Assembly (NCBI RefSeq): GCF_013368755.1
Contig: NC_049563.1
Coordinates: forward strand, 4,588,001 to 4,652,000
Length of the DNA: 64,000 nt
Origin: Talaromyces rugulosus
Lineage: Eukaryota; Ascomycota; Eurotiomycetes; Eurotiales; Trichocomaceae
Direction: 5' to 3'
The notes under the pieces were generated by a model. The model had not been told where the DNA came from. It made no database searches and saw nothing but the letters and a program-made list of their open reading frames with translations. A program made the translations under genes and the position numbers. Shown piece by piece: positions 12,012 to 23,841 of the stretch (positions are counted from its first letter, which is position 1; each line of letters starts with the position of its first letter).

Positions 12012-12739
12012 TGCCACGGCTGACCGGATGCGGCACGCGTCGCGCGAGAGATTGAGATTCAGCAGAGGGGCCGCCGAAGATTCGAGGTCGAGAGCGATAT
12101 ATAGTAGAGTAGCGATAATAAAACACGATCGATATGCGACTGGCGATGCGACAGGTATGAAAAGGCAGTAGTATCTGACAGCGCGGGGGATCACGATTGA
12201 GCCAAGAGGCGAGACGCGACTTTCTTTCGGGCGAGACAAAAAGTTTAGAGTTCCGACGGAGAAATTCCACCACGTTTGGGATTTTGCTGCAGCCACGGAA
12301 GATTGGAATATTTTGTATGCAATATCAAATGTCCATATTTCATATGTACCGGAGCATTTGTTTTCTATTTGTATTTTGTAGATTCTATGTGGCATCTCTT
12401 TACGTACTTGATTGAGAAATCTACTAGGCCGTTTCTAATCGCAGCACATACAAAATCCTTAACCTGCTCATACAAGCTGCTAACTAATGGCATATTATTA
12501 CTTCAATCTTGGATGTAGATGCAATGATGCCGTAACATTGAACCAGTTCACCCGCGTCCCGGTCGGTACCGCGGAAATTCCACTCAAAAGATATGATTCC
12601 CAAAAATATACATACCAATTTGTCCCAGTTTCATGAATTAACTTTCTAACCAGAGACGAATAGGTTCGGCTTTTACCAATAATTCAAGGAATCCCATATC
12701 ATCTCGTATCCATGCCTGCCACAATTTGTGCATACGTAT
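12012..12739. other. intergenic between histone-fold gene and NLR remnant
   Basis: About 730 bases without a supportable gene. Open frames on both strands are short and have no recognisable content. The right part may contain decayed sequence continuing from the ankyrin repeats of the neighbouring pseudogene, but nothing readable remains. Confidence 0.5.
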
Positions 12740-14400
12740 TTACCATTCGGCTCCATGATCAAGAAGCAGTTGAACCATTTCCTCTCGTCCCTCCCAGGAA
12801 GCCCAATGGAGCGCCGTCATGCCGTAACCCATCTTGTTGATCTCCGCATGGTGATCGAGAAGTAATTTTGCGATGTCTTTATGACCGTTGCGTACTGCCC
12901 AGATTAAAGGAGGTACATAGCCTCTTGTGTTAACACCAGCTCCATGATCAATAAGAAGTTTAGCGACACTGGAGTGTCCATTTCTAGCTGCCCAGTGAAG
13001 GGGGGACATGTCATGAACAGACTTGGAATTAACAGTGTCGCGGAGTGTTTGTTTGGTAAGATTTTTTGAACAAACTATGTCTTAGCAATCATTTTTAGAC
13101 CAAAGAATGCCGAAATATGGATCAAATTGAGCTGTGGTCCAGGAAGTTGACATGCTAGCATATTTACACGCCAATAGGTGCGTATCCAAGCTTGACGAAT
13201 AGATGACTCCGATGAAAAAAAAGAGAGGTTCAAAAGAGCATCTTCTTTTTCTGAAAGTCTAGCATGTTCAGGCCACCATATAGTTGAGTATCGTAGTAGA
13301 GGGAAGCGAAAAGATGGGCAATTTTCCTGTCGAAGTTCTTCAATGGATAAAACTAAAAAGAAATTGAGATCATATTCTCGACCATTTCCAAAGGGATTGT
13401 CCTTTTCAGATTTCCCCTCTATGTACTTCAAGCAAGTCTGTGCTATTTGAAAATGTACATCCGTGTCCACAATGTGAAAAAGACGGAGGGGATGCCCCAT
13501 CTTTTTCAAGGTGTTGTTCCTCAAGTAATCTTTGGCAGATTGATGGATGAGGCTGACCTTGCCATTGTCGACTTTAAGGAAATAACCGCAAAGGTTGATA
13601 TGGTCATTCACCACTTCTCGAGAGTGTGTTTGTGTAGGTAGTGTATCCATTGTGGCACTTAACTCCCATAGACTGAGTGGTCGCTTAGCCATAGCTACCC
13701 ATTGGATGATTGTAGCAGTAGTTTTGGATTTAGTTTCTCCAAGCTCCAAAATCCGCCAAAGAAATTTCTCATAGTAATTGTCCAATCCTCGCGGTGGTTT
13801 GTCAAGCATCTGCGCTACTTCTGAGAGCAACGCCTTTCGGAGATCTCTGATGATAAAGCCAACCAATAAGAAAGTTTCGTTCGTATACTCTTTCAGTGGT
13901 TGAGTTGCTGAAAGCCACTTTGCCCTTAATATTGCTCTTTTGTTCTCAATAATTTCTATATTGCTTCTTGCATCTGCTAGACATTTAGTCTTAGACGAGA
14001 TGAAAAGTTTGAGATCATTTTCCAAATATTGCTCCCCTGGATTGACGTTCACGTGAGGAAAATTGGAAAGATAAGCAGAGAGAACTTCTGGAAGTCGACG
14101 GCTTGTAATTATAATCTTGAGTATCGGTCTTTAAGGCTGTGTGTTCGAGGAGAAAAGGCTCGTGAGTTTTTGAAGAAGCCAGTCCAATGAGTTCTCTTCG
14201 TACTCATCAAGGGCATCCAGGATAAAATAAATCTTCCTCGTATCAATCTCCCTTAGAATATTCTCAAAATTCCTCCATAGTGCTTCTCTATTTGATAGGG
14301 CGAAGAGACCATTGTGCGGTTTGAACTGAATAAAGTCGTCAAGTGTATCAGGTACATGCCTGAACCTAATTGAATCCTCCAGACATATAAATAATTGACA
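12740..14400 (-). pseudogene. broken NACHT-ankyrin NLR-like gene
   Basis: On the minus strand, from about 14390 downwards, a NACHT domain fragment begins (FRHVPDTLDDFIQFKPHNG). It reaches Walker B YFILDALDEYEEN near 14200 and a sensor-like IIITSRRLPEV, then a winged-helix region (IIQWVAMAKRPLSLWEL, SLIHQSAKDYLR) from 14052 to 13075. Three ankyrin repeats follow at 12740-13009 (MSPLHWAARNGH and similar). The P-loop that should precede this is missing. A TAA at 14131-14133 interrupts the NACHT frame, and a frame change near 13070 separates the winged helix from the ankyrin part. Fungal NACHT-ankyrin proteins are NLR-like sensors of non-self or conflict. This copy looks inactivated by 5' loss, a stop and a frameshift. 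A multi-intron functional gene is a less likely reading. Confidence 0.75.
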
Positions 14401-14696
14401 TTAGGGATCTTCTTCGTATATAACAATTCTGTATTCCCTTGTAAAGTATCAATCATAGACCGATTATATCGACTGAATAGGAACGCTAAAACGGATACGG
14501 TAAATCAAAGCTTATCTTATCGACTTATCTTATCGGAGCAGACAGATGGCCAGTCGACTTGCCAGCCGCAGCCTCGTCAGTTCACCAGTCAAAACAATTC
14601 AACCTTTTTCAGTTGACATTCTCTCGTATCGAACAACCTCGACTACTGCGATTGACCTGCTGCTGGCGTTGGCGCGCCAGATATGCCAACGGCCCT

Positions 14697-17630
14697 ATGA
14701 CCACATCTCGCGCATCGCCGAGCTCCTCACAGCCGCGAGCATTCCTCTCCGCCAGGACCTCATCCTACCAGCTCTCACCCAGGCTTTCGGGCTTCTCGGT
14801 CTCCGAGCAGGGCGACCAAGGAGATAATGCCGCTGAGCGAGGAGGAGGAGCAGACGCGACCGATCCTAACCCCGTCCTGACCGACGAGATCAACGAAATC
14901 AAACGCTACGAAGACTTTACGACCATCGACTGGGTGCAAGATGCCGTGCAGGAACAAGCGCGACGCCGCGCTCGCCGCAACGAGGCGCGCGGATTCTGGG
15001 ATCGCGAGGGGACGTTTGGCTGGCGACGGAAGCTGTGGGAGTCCTACGATGCAGGCCAGGCCTGGCTGGTTGTGACTCTGGTTGGCGCGGCCATTGGGCT
15101 GAACGCTGCCTTTCTTAATATTGTGACCGAGTGGCTGTCGGATGTCAAGCTGGGATACTGCACCAGTGCATTCTATCTCAATGAGCAGTTTTGTTGCTGG
15201 GGGGCTGAAGATGGTACGTTCGATGGAAGAATATGCGAGCAGTAATTGACGTGTTTTCTACAGGTTGCCCCGAATGGCATCATTGGGGACCCAATTCCTT
15301 CATAAACTATATCGTATATTTCCTCTTTTCGGTTCGTTGCTCGTTGCTACATGAGAATCTCGAGCTAATTACTTGCAGATCGCCTTTGCTTTCATGTCCG
15401 GTTTCCTTGTCAAGTCGTTCGCGCCATATGCTGCTGGATCGGGTATCTCGGAAATCAAGTGCATTCTGGCTGGATTCGTCATGAAAGGCTTCCTGGGCGG
15501 CACAACTCTTCTCATCAAGTCAATCAGTCTTCCGCTGTCAATTGGCTCGGGCCTTTCTGTCGGCAAAGAAGGACCGAGTGTACACTATGCGGTGTGCACG
15601 GGAAATGTCATCTCTCGATTCTTCAACAAGTACCGACAGAATGCCGCCAAAACGAGGGAAATCTTGACTGCAGCTGCCGGCACGGGTGTAGCAGTTGCAT
15701 TTGGCAGTCCTATTGGGGGTGTTTTGTTTTCTCTTGAAGTGCGTCTATTCTTTGCTGCTATTTCGTAGTGTGAAATCTGACTTGAACTAGGAAATGTCGA
15801 CGTACTTTCCTTTGAAAACTCTGTGGCGAAGCTACTTTTGTGCTCTCGTAGCCACCGGTGTCCTAGCAGTAAGTACGATACGCTAGTTATTGACAGCTAG
15901 GATTGATCATTATACAGGCCATGAACCCCTTTCGGACCGGGCAACTTGTCATGTTCCAGGTCAAATACGACCGAACATGGCACTTTTTTGAGCTGATATT
16001 TTTCGTCATTATCGGAATTTTCGGTGGCTTGTATGGCGCCCTGGTCATCAAATGGAATCTGCGAGTACAGGCTTTTCGGAAGAAATACTTGGCCCCGTAT
16101 CCCGTTACAGAAGCTGTTTTTCTGGCCGGTGTGACAGCGCTGTTGTGCTATCCCAACATCTTTCTCCGGATCAATATGACACAAATGATGGAAGTTTTGT
16201 TTCGGGAGTGTGAGGGCGACAACAATTACATGGGAATTTGCGAGTAAGACACCCAGACTCTGTTTGTTCGTGTTTGTGCTGATTTGTTGACCGTATAGCG
16301 CCCAAAATCGCTGGCCGATGGTATTGTCTCTGTTCATTGCCACAGTCCTTCGCATCATACTGGTCATCTTTTCATACGGCTGCAAGGTCCCCGCGGGTAT
16401 ATTCGTTCCCTCGATGGCGGTAGGTGCGTCCTTTGGCCGGATGGTAGGAATTCTTGTGAAAGCTTTACACGAGTCGTTTCCCAACTCCAGCTTTTTTGCT
16501 GCTTGTGAACCAGACGTGCCGTGTATCACGCCAGGGACATATGCATTTTTGGGCGCTGCTGCATCACTTAGTGGGATTATGCATCTCACTGTTTCGGTCG
16601 TGGTCATCATGTTTGAGCTCACGGGGGCTTTGGTATACATTCTTCCTACGATGGTAAGTATTGAGTCTAAGTTGATATAACGTGTCTAATAAGTGTCTAG
16701 ATTGTTGTCGGCGTCACCAAAGCAGTCAGCGACCGCTTTGGAAAAGGCGGCATCGCGGACCGAACGATCTGGTTCAATGGATTTCCTTTCTTGGACAATA
16801 AAGAAGACCATGTCTTCAACGTGCCAGTGTCGCGAGTCATGACCAACAACCCGCTGTCTCTTCCAGCATCCGATCTCCCCGTCCGAGAAGCAGAGCATTT
16901 GCTAAGCGACAACAAATTCCAAGGCTTCCCCATCGTCGAGGACCGAAGCAATAAAATACTTGTTGGCTACATTGGCCGCACGGAGCTGCGATACGCCATT
17001 GAAAAAGCCCGACGGACCAGCCCACTATCTCCCAATGCAAAATGCATCTTCACATCCGATGCATTGCCGCCAGACGTGATACAGAACCGACGCTCAGTCT
17101 CCAGCCGTTACCATCAGCATGATGCGCCGGAGACCTTTAACGAGCCTGAGGATACTACGGGCTCGAGCTTTGTCGATTTTGCGCCGTATGTTGATCATAC
17201 CCCGATCTCGGTGCATCCTCGTCTCCCACTGGAAACGGCAATGGAACTGTTTAAGAAGATGGGACCGCGTGTTATTCTTGTTGAGCAACGCGGTCGTATA
17301 ATGGGGCTGCTCACGGTCAAGGACTGTCTCAAGTACCAGTTCAAAGTCGAGGCGCAGGAGAACACTACAGCGGGTGAACCCACTTCGGGTATCGCGAGTG
17401 CCTCTGCTCATACTGACAACAACAACAACCATGAACGCGGTCCTAACATGGATGAGAAGATATGGGATTTTATACAGCGAGTCGCCAGGGGTTTTTGGCC
17501 GGCACGCGATGCGAGAATTACACTAGATCGGCCACAGCCACCGTCGGGTCATGCCAGGGAAGAAGAGTATGGGATACTCGATGGCACGGAAGATGACAAT
17601 TTTGTCGAGTTGGAAGAGCGAGCGCGGTGA
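14697..17630 (+). CDS. CLC chloride channel / proton exchanger, Gef1-type
   Basis: Seven exons: 14697-15213, 15264-15331, 15379-15738, 15791-15868, 15918-16243, 16299-16653, 16701-17630 (877 residues). It moves chloride, probably in exchange for protons, across Golgi, endosomal or vacuolar membranes, and in yeast Gef1 supports iron and copper handling. Visible CLC selectivity segments are [16 protein letters not shown] with the gating Glu, [13 protein letters not shown] and [13 protein letters not shown] in place of GSGIP is usual for Gef1 relatives. The C-terminus carries two CBS domains: [20 protein letters not shown] onward and [20 protein letters not shown] onward. A hydrophilic N-terminus of about 110 residues precedes the first helix. 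ATG 14697 is the first in frame. Decayed NLR sequence lies directly upstream on the other strand. Confidence 0.94.
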
Positions 17631-17846
17631 GCGTGCAGCTTTGTAGATTAGCGCTTTACTGTGGATAGAATATATTATATGTATCGTTTTGAGAAGGATA
17701 TCAGGATTGAGTAGATCGAGTAGACCTAGTTGTTTGCTTTAGAAGGCTTTCTTGGCGCTGCATGAAAGTGGAGCCGCATCCACTCTAACTACAAAGCACT
17801 TCGTGTGTTATAGCTTTTGCATCAATAATATTTATATCTATATTAA

Positions 17847-18949
17847 TCACGGAGACAGTCGTTCTATGCGCCATTTGGATGTCTTTGCTGAATGTCCCGC
17901 TCCCTCGAGCATATATCGGAAACGGTCATGCAGTCTCCCCGGCCGGCCCTGCCAAAACTCGACCGATTCCGGGACGACTCGAATGCCTCCCCAAAAGGGC
18001 GGCAGAGGGATCTCCTTGACGTCTGCGAACCTTGCTTCTATTTCCTTGGCGCGCTGTTCTAGTACTGCTCGTCCGTCGTCGAGATCCGAAATGTCCGAAG
18101 AAATGGCGGCGTCCGGGTCGACTGACCAAAGCACTTTGCTCTGCCAGCTCGTCCAGGCACCGATTTGACTGTGCCGTTCCCTCGTGCGCCAGTACATTTC
18201 GCTTTCCTCTCGCGACAGCGGCTCGATTATACCCTCTATCCGGACCTGCCGCTCGACGAGCGACCAGAAAAACGTTAGGGCTGCCCATCTATTGCCCTGA
18301 TTGAGAGCGGCCGAATCGTGCATGTCGCCTGGCATGGAGCCATCCGCAGAGGCCCTGTACTCAGACCCAAAGATTTGAGCGCCTTTGCCTTCCTTGCTGC
18401 CCCAATTGCTGTATATAACCCATCCGCGCTCATCCAGCTCCTTGAAATAGAGCATCCGCGCACTGACTCGGCCCGAGGGTAACGAAGCGGTGGCCAGCGT
18501 GCACGTCTCTGGCGCAGACGAACGCGGGATGCGCGGGTCCTTGAACCATTTGTGGAACTGATGCAGCGGATTCGTCGGGTGCAGATGCGACATGTGCAGT
18601 GGAGGGTTTATGGTAAACTGGTGTGCGCGCGCCGGGTGCGAGAGCAGTTCTTGCTGCATGGCCGATGTTGGCGTTGAGGTGTCGGAGCGCGTGATGTCTT
18701 GGGCCAGATGGTTTGCGGCCATGCGCACGGTACTGGTGGTTGTCTCGTCGCCGTCGCCTTCAGGGCCCTTGATATCGCCGGGGGCGACTGGAGGTTTAGT
18801 TCGAGGTTTGTTATATCCAAGAGAGGAGGGGGGTATTGAGCTTACACACGAGCCGTTTCGGGTATTGGGGATGAGCGGCCGAATTGAAATCCTGAACCTG
18901 TCAGTAGCCTTTCCTTGCCTGGGTCGTATATTGTAGAAGAACTTGCCAT
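17847..18949 (-). CDS. pyridoxamine 5'-phosphate oxidase
   Basis: Two minus-strand exons: 18850-18949 and 17847-18787 (346 residues). The flavin enzyme oxidises pyridoxamine or pyridoxine 5'-phosphate to pyridoxal 5'-phosphate in vitamin B6 salvage. The FMN-binding signature RVSARMLYFKELDERGWVIY and SNWGSKEGK is present. So are the WAALTFFWSLVERQVRIEG strand region and the C-terminal dimerisation box ending WRIERLSP. The N-terminal exon (MASSSTIYDPGKERLLTGSG) is hydrophilic. An in-frame upstream ATG at 19045 would add an Arg-rich stretch (MPFRHLPLHRSSFARSAV) that could serve as a mitochondrial presequence, so two starts are possible. The intron donor is a weak GTGTGT, chosen because only it keeps frame. 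The gene is divergent from the DJ-1 gene. Confidence 0.93.
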
Positions 18950-19045
18950 TTTTCCCGCTATTGTAAATATTGTAAAAATCCTCTGGAGAGGAACGGCGGA
19001 TCGTGCGAAAGAGCTGCGATGCAAGGGGAGATGACGAAACGGCAT

Positions 19046-19725
19046 GTACAGCAAGTACCCCGCAGAGCTGACACTGGTCACGTCAGCGTGGACGAAACAA
19101 TCGTAGGCGATTAATTAATCAGTAGAGTAGAGAGAGAGGAAGGAGGATTTTAAAAAAAAAGTCTTCAATAATAAGTGCTGGGGGAAAAAAGTAGAAGTAG
19201 AAGCAGAATAACTGGGGGAGAAAAGTAGAAAATAGCTATGAAGCACACGATATGCCGGTGGGGCCGCGTTTTCTCCGATGGCGAGCGTCAGTCAGTGTTG
19301 ATTGTTGGCCGGCGGAGTTGGCCGGTGGTCACTGTTAAGCATTATATGTATATCAATTGATAGCAATTGATATTTATAGATATTCTTTCATTGAAGAATG
19401 GTTCTGCAGACAGGGCAGGAACCCGGCGAATAACATTGTGCCGGAGATTTCTCACATCGGGGACTGCGGATCAGAGGCTGCAACCATATTGGTTCAGAGC
19501 ACTAGATCAGTTGACACGTGCAGCGATTGATATTTATTATTATCGCGACAATGCAATCACTTATGATAGCAGGTGCAGCAGTGGAGAGCGAGATGGATGA
19601 TCACAGTTGGACTAGCGCAGATTAGCATATGACGGCAGTTACATCCATGATCCAGCTGCTCCTTCTCTCTTGTCCTCGTCTCTTCTTCTCTTCTTCCACT
19701 TCACCTCCACCTGTTCTCCCTCAAC
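19046..19725. other. divergent promoter region PNPOx / DJ-1
   Basis: About 680 bases between head-to-head genes. It contains purine-rich near-repeats around AGAAAAGTAGAA at 19185-19235. It also holds a paired motif at 19352-19371, where ATCAATTGAT is followed by AGCAATTGAT. No gene is seen. Confidence 0.5.
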
Positions 19726-20699
19726 ATGGCGTCTGCAAAGGTCCTCATCCCCATGTCCGACTATGGACACGATCCCACAGGTGTGCTACCCAATCTGCTG
19801 TTCTCGTGTTTATTTATCATCTGATTAACCGGTCTAGAAACCGCCGTCGCGTATGACGTCTTCAAACAAGCCGGCTTCGAAGTCCACTTTGCCACGGAAA
19901 CAGGCAATGCACCACGCTGCGACGATCGTATGATCTCCGGCATCTCGGGGAAATTACTCGTAAGCCCGTCCTCCATTGAGCCGAGGAGTCAGCAGTTGTT
20001 AATAGATCTAGGGCGCCAAACAAGATGCCATCGCCAAGTACAACAAGATGATCGAAGACCCCGCCGTCAAAGAGCCTCTAACCTGGTCAGACCGTGGCTT
20101 CTCGCTTGACCAATACAACCTCGTGTATTTCCCTGGCGGCCACGACAAGGGCGTGCGTCAGACGATTGATTCAGCCTCGCTGCAGAAACACATCGCCGAG
20201 TATTTCCCGCAGACCCGGAAACCAAGCCAGAAGACAGTGGCTGCCGTGTGCCATGGCGTGCAGACATTGTCTGCTGCCACCTTGTCAGATGGGAAGAGTG
20301 TTCTTCACGACGTTACTACGACTGCTTTGCCCGGAGCTATGGAATCAGGTATTTACTGGATGACCCGGCCATTCCTCGGCGACTACTACAAGACATACGG
20401 CAAGGGCACGGATAATGTCGAGGCAATTGTAAGTTTATCTCTTTTCGTGAGGCTTCCACATTCTAACCTGTGCGTAGGTAAGGAAGAAGCTGGACAACCC
20501 GGATAAGCAGTACAAGAACAATCTCGGTCCCGGGCCGTATGTATTTTGGTCTCATTTACTTCCAATGGCTACTAACTTTGGCAGATTTGTGGTTGAAGAC
20601 GAAAACTACAACTATGTCAGCGGCAGGTTCCCTCCCGACACGGCGGCTTTGGCCCAGCGAGCCGTGGACTTGGTCAAGGAGACTCTGAGTGAGAAGTAG
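19726..20699 (+). CDS. DJ-1/PfpI (class I glutamine amidotransferase-like) protein
   Basis: Five exons: 19726-19780, 19838-19959, 20012-20428, 20478-20536, 20585-20699 (255 residues). The fold is DJ-1/PfpI (ThiJ) with the nucleophile elbow AAVCHGVQTLS, whose Cys is the reactive residue. The strand-turn YFPGGHDKG holds a conserved His/Asp region. Members act as glyoxalase III, deglycase-like or chaperone proteins (Hsp31 type), or are uncharacterised hydrolases. The insert between the first strands and the PGGH turn (SDRGFSLDQY) resembles the Hsp31-like branch. No signal peptide is seen, so the protein is probably cytosolic. The nearest neighbour is the divergently transcribed PNPOx gene. Confidence 0.9.
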
Positions 20700-21236
20700 A
20701 CTGATTATCCATTCTGTGAGCCATTCGTTTATGACAAGCGTGCACTGTTCGAGGTCAGGAGTTCGTTAGCGTGCTCTTATAGATGATTAGGTTGTTTTCA
20801 TTATACCAGTATTAGCATTATTTTTACCAAGCAAGTCTCAATCAAACAAACAAATCGTCAACTCAATTAACATGAGGATACATACATCAATTGATGTATC
20901 AACTGATATGTAGTACAGATAGTATGCCAAGTAGTGTATATGCATGCGATAAACGGCCAAAATAAGCTCAACGGAGACCCACCCAACATTGGAACTTTAT
21001 ATTCCCGGCAATCAGTCACTTGATATCAATTGATGCAATGTGTTCTCTTTGATGAGTCACAGCTAGCCAAGACGTCAGTTTACTGTACACCTAACTTACG
21101 AGACAGGACTATGCCAAAGCACGTGCTCAGTTACCTGATCTGCTATTAATACGTGGCTGACTAGCCAACTGGTGTCTCGCGATATCGTACCTCTGTTGCT
21201 GCTGGATAATTTAGAAGCACTAGAAACAAAGGGAGC
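20700..21236. other. intergenic with AT-rich palindromes
   Basis: About 540 bases between tandem plus-strand genes. It contains an 18-bp perfect palindrome at 20882-20899 (ATACATCAATTGATGTAT) and another copy of ATCAATTGAT at 21025-21034. No gene is seen. Confidence 0.6.
20882..20899. repeat. 18-bp perfect palindrome
   Basis: The sequence ATACATCAATTGATGTAT equals its own reverse complement. Its core ATCAATTGAT also occurs at 19352-19361 and 21025-21034, so the same 10-mer lies on both sides of the DJ-1 gene. It might be a binding site for a dimeric factor; function is unknown. Confidence 0.8.
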
Positions 21237-22890
21237 ATGGCCAGCAACACAGAAAACCGCGGCATCGTCGTCCTATCCGGCGGAAGCGCAGCCAACAGCC
21301 TGGTAGACGTGTTTAATGCTGTGCGGGCGAGCAAACACTGTCTGTTGAGTTACATCATCCCTATATCCGACAACGGCGGCTCGTCGTCGGAGCTGATTCG
21401 CATTTTTGGCGGGCCTGGCATTGGCGATGTTCGAAGTATTCTCCCTCTTTTCACTTCAAAAAAAAAAAAAAAACTACTAGTGATATAGTGCTAACGAAAG
21501 AGCAGGCAGACTGGTCCGCCTAATCCCAGAATCCGCACCAAACTCGGAACGAGCAGCGCTCAAACTCCTGTTCAACCACCGCCTCGACAGCGACGAAGCC
21601 AGCGCGAAACACAGCTGGCAGTCTATCGTCGACGGCACATCTGCGCTATGGACATGCATCTCGCCCGCGAAAAAGGAACTCATACGTTCGTTTTTCAATC
21701 ATTTAAATCTCGAAATGCTCAAGCGCGCGCGTGTCCCCTCGACTACTTTTGATTTCACATCGGCCAGTGTCGGAAACCTGTTCCTCACAGGTGCGCGTCT
21801 GTTTACGGGAAGTTTTGAGAGTGCGATTTACTTGTTGGGCAGTATCTGTGGCGTGCCGTTTGACCTGGTGCGAGTGATTCCGGCCATCAACTCGAATTTT
21901 TCGCATCATATTTCGGCGTCATTGGAAGATGGCTCGGTTATTGTTGGGCAGAATAGTATTTCGCACCCGAGCAGTGAGACGCCAAAGTCGCCGCAGGCAC
22001 CGCCTAATATGATGCTGCTCGGAGATGAGGAAGATGATGAGGAGGAAGATTTGTCTGCTTATCATGCTGTCTCGCACGATGAAGACCATCTCCCAGGGTC
22101 ATTGCCCAGCCTGCGACACAAAAACATCTCCTTTAGCAAAACGCACAACGAAGAACTGCCCTGCCGCATCTCGCGCATCTGGTACATCAACCCATACGGC
22201 CAAGGGGTCCGGCCACCTGCAAACCCACGCGCCATAGAGGCTATCAACGATAGTCAGGCGATTATATATAGTATCGGCTCACTGTATACATCTATCATTC
22301 CGTCCCTGATCCTGCGCGGTGTCGGCAAAGCGATTGCCCTGAGTCCCGCGCGCCACAAGATTTTGATTTTGAATGGTTCGCTGGATAGGGAAACAGGCCC
22401 TTCGACGCGTCCATTTACCGCCGTGGATTTCGTCGAAGCTATTGTGCAGGCGGGCGAAGAGAGTCGGGGGAGGGTTTATATAAACAGTGGACAGCGCCCA
22501 GAAGCAATAACACCAACGTTGTCCTCGGTCGCTTCATCGCCCTCGATACCAACTATAGTCGAACCAACAACAGCGTCGCAAAAATCCTCGAGACCGCCCT
22601 ATACTTCATACGTCACGCATATTCTCCACCTCGAGGGCCCTGAAACACCAGCCGTGGACCGCGAACGGTTAGCTGCCATGGGTATCGAGACACTGCGTCT
22701 GTATGGCCGCAAGATCATGTCTGACGACGATGGGCAGACCGTGATCGGAAACCGGTATGATCCGACAGCGCTCGTGCAGGCGTTGGAAGTGGTGTTGGGA
22801 AAAAAGGGGGATGCAATGGTGCGAGGCGGGTTGGGTGGTGGTGTGAGTAGACGGAATACGCTGGAGGGAGGAGGGTGGAAGGAGAGGTAG
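21237..22890 (+). CDS. CofD/YvcK-like (UPF0052) family protein
   Basis: Two exons: 21237-21435 and 21506-22890 (527 residues). The N-terminus IVVLSGGSAANSLVDVF and the following PISDNGGSSSELIRIFGGP match the nucleotide-binding start of the 2-phospho-L-lactate transferase (CofD)/YvcK fold. Later conserved pieces are SVGNLFLTGARLFTGSFESA and SIGSLYTSIIPSLILRGVGK. Bacterial YvcK senses nucleotide sugars and affects cell-wall growth, while CofD makes coenzyme F420. Fungal members are uncharacterised, so no reaction is assigned. An acidic and proline-rich insert lies around residues 220-270 (GDEEDDEEEDLSAYHAVSHD). The intron contains a long A run just after 21455. No targeting signal is evident. 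Confidence 0.88.
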
Positions 22891-23168
22891 TATGTATGGA
22901 ATCTGAATGGCTCAAGCGTACCTCATTGTTAAGAATTATGCGTATGTACAACATGGTAGAAATGAAACGTAAACTTGCTATTATTATCATGAGTGAAAAG
23001 TAGAAAAACAATGACTGATGTACACTAACTCCAAGCGCCATGCATGCTTTGAAAAAAATCGAGGAAACCGAGCATCGTAAATCATTAACTAGAAGAGAGA
23101 GTATGTGAAGGGAAAGACTACAGATATCACATCGAGTGGTTATCCAGTAAAAAGGTGTGGAGGTCAAG

Positions 23169-23841
23169 TTATGACCGTCGCTTCAGCTTGAACTGTAAAG
23201 GCACAAGATCACGTCTCGGCCCCGGCGCATCTCGCCGCGAAATGAGTTTTCGACATGCAGGGCATTTGCCTCGATTCGATTTGCCCGTCGTCGCTTCTGA
23301 TCGCTCTTCATCGTAGCGCAGGGAGTCGATGATGCATTTGTGGCAAAACATGTGTCCTAAACATGAAAGATTAGCCTAAAAGCCAGTATTAACCCGGATA
23401 AAAGCGCATACCGCATATCGTCGTGGTGGCGTCTGTCGGCGTGTCCATACAAATAGCACATTTCGTGGCCGTCAGCGAGGTACGTCCTTCCTGCGGATCT
23501 GCAGCAGCCTGCGCCTTGACCGCATCTTCACGCTGCTTGGCCAGAACCTGAGACAGAGCAGAGTCATCATTAATCTCCGTGAGATCCACAGACTCAACCC
23601 CTTCAACACCAAGCGCGGACGAAGAAGATGTATGCCTAGCCGGAGACGGGCTGTACAGGCCTATTGTGTCATCACTTAATCGCCTCCGTTTGACGCCTCG
23701 AGAAGGGTTCTCTGGGCTAGTATGCGTTTGTGTTTGTGTAGGCTCTTGGTGTGTATTGAAGTGGTATCCATGGTGGTTCTGTAGCGCATGTCTTGATCCC
23801 GACGTTAGATCAATGACCGCTGAGGCCGGCCTCCGTGACAT
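23169..23841 (-). CDS. SLX8: RING-finger protein, Slx8/RNF4-like
   Basis: Two minus-strand exons: 23412-23841 and 23169-23356 (205 residues). The C-terminal C3HC4 RING is assembled across the intron: CAICMDTPTDATTTICGHMF, then CHKCIIDSL and, after a basic insert, CPACRKLI. The N-terminal part is disordered and contains hydrophobic-acidic stretches such as AVIDLTSGS and ESVDLTEIND, which resemble SUMO-interacting motifs. It also carries a KRRRLSDD nuclear-localisation-like patch. This combination fits a SUMO-targeted ubiquitin ligase subunit of the Slx8 type, acting with a Slx5/Rfp-like partner in genome stability. The match rests on architecture and short length, so another nuclear RING protein is possible. 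The gene is divergent from the mitochondrial DNA polymerase gene. Confidence 0.8.

Noticed and set aside
15897..16640. 247-codon minus-strand open frame over the CLC gene
   Set aside because: Antisense to conserved CLC exons and it crosses a CLC intron; no family resemblance.
22715..23167. 150-codon minus-strand open frame after the Slx8-like gene
   Set aside because: Overlaps the end of the CofD-like exon on the other strand; no motif.
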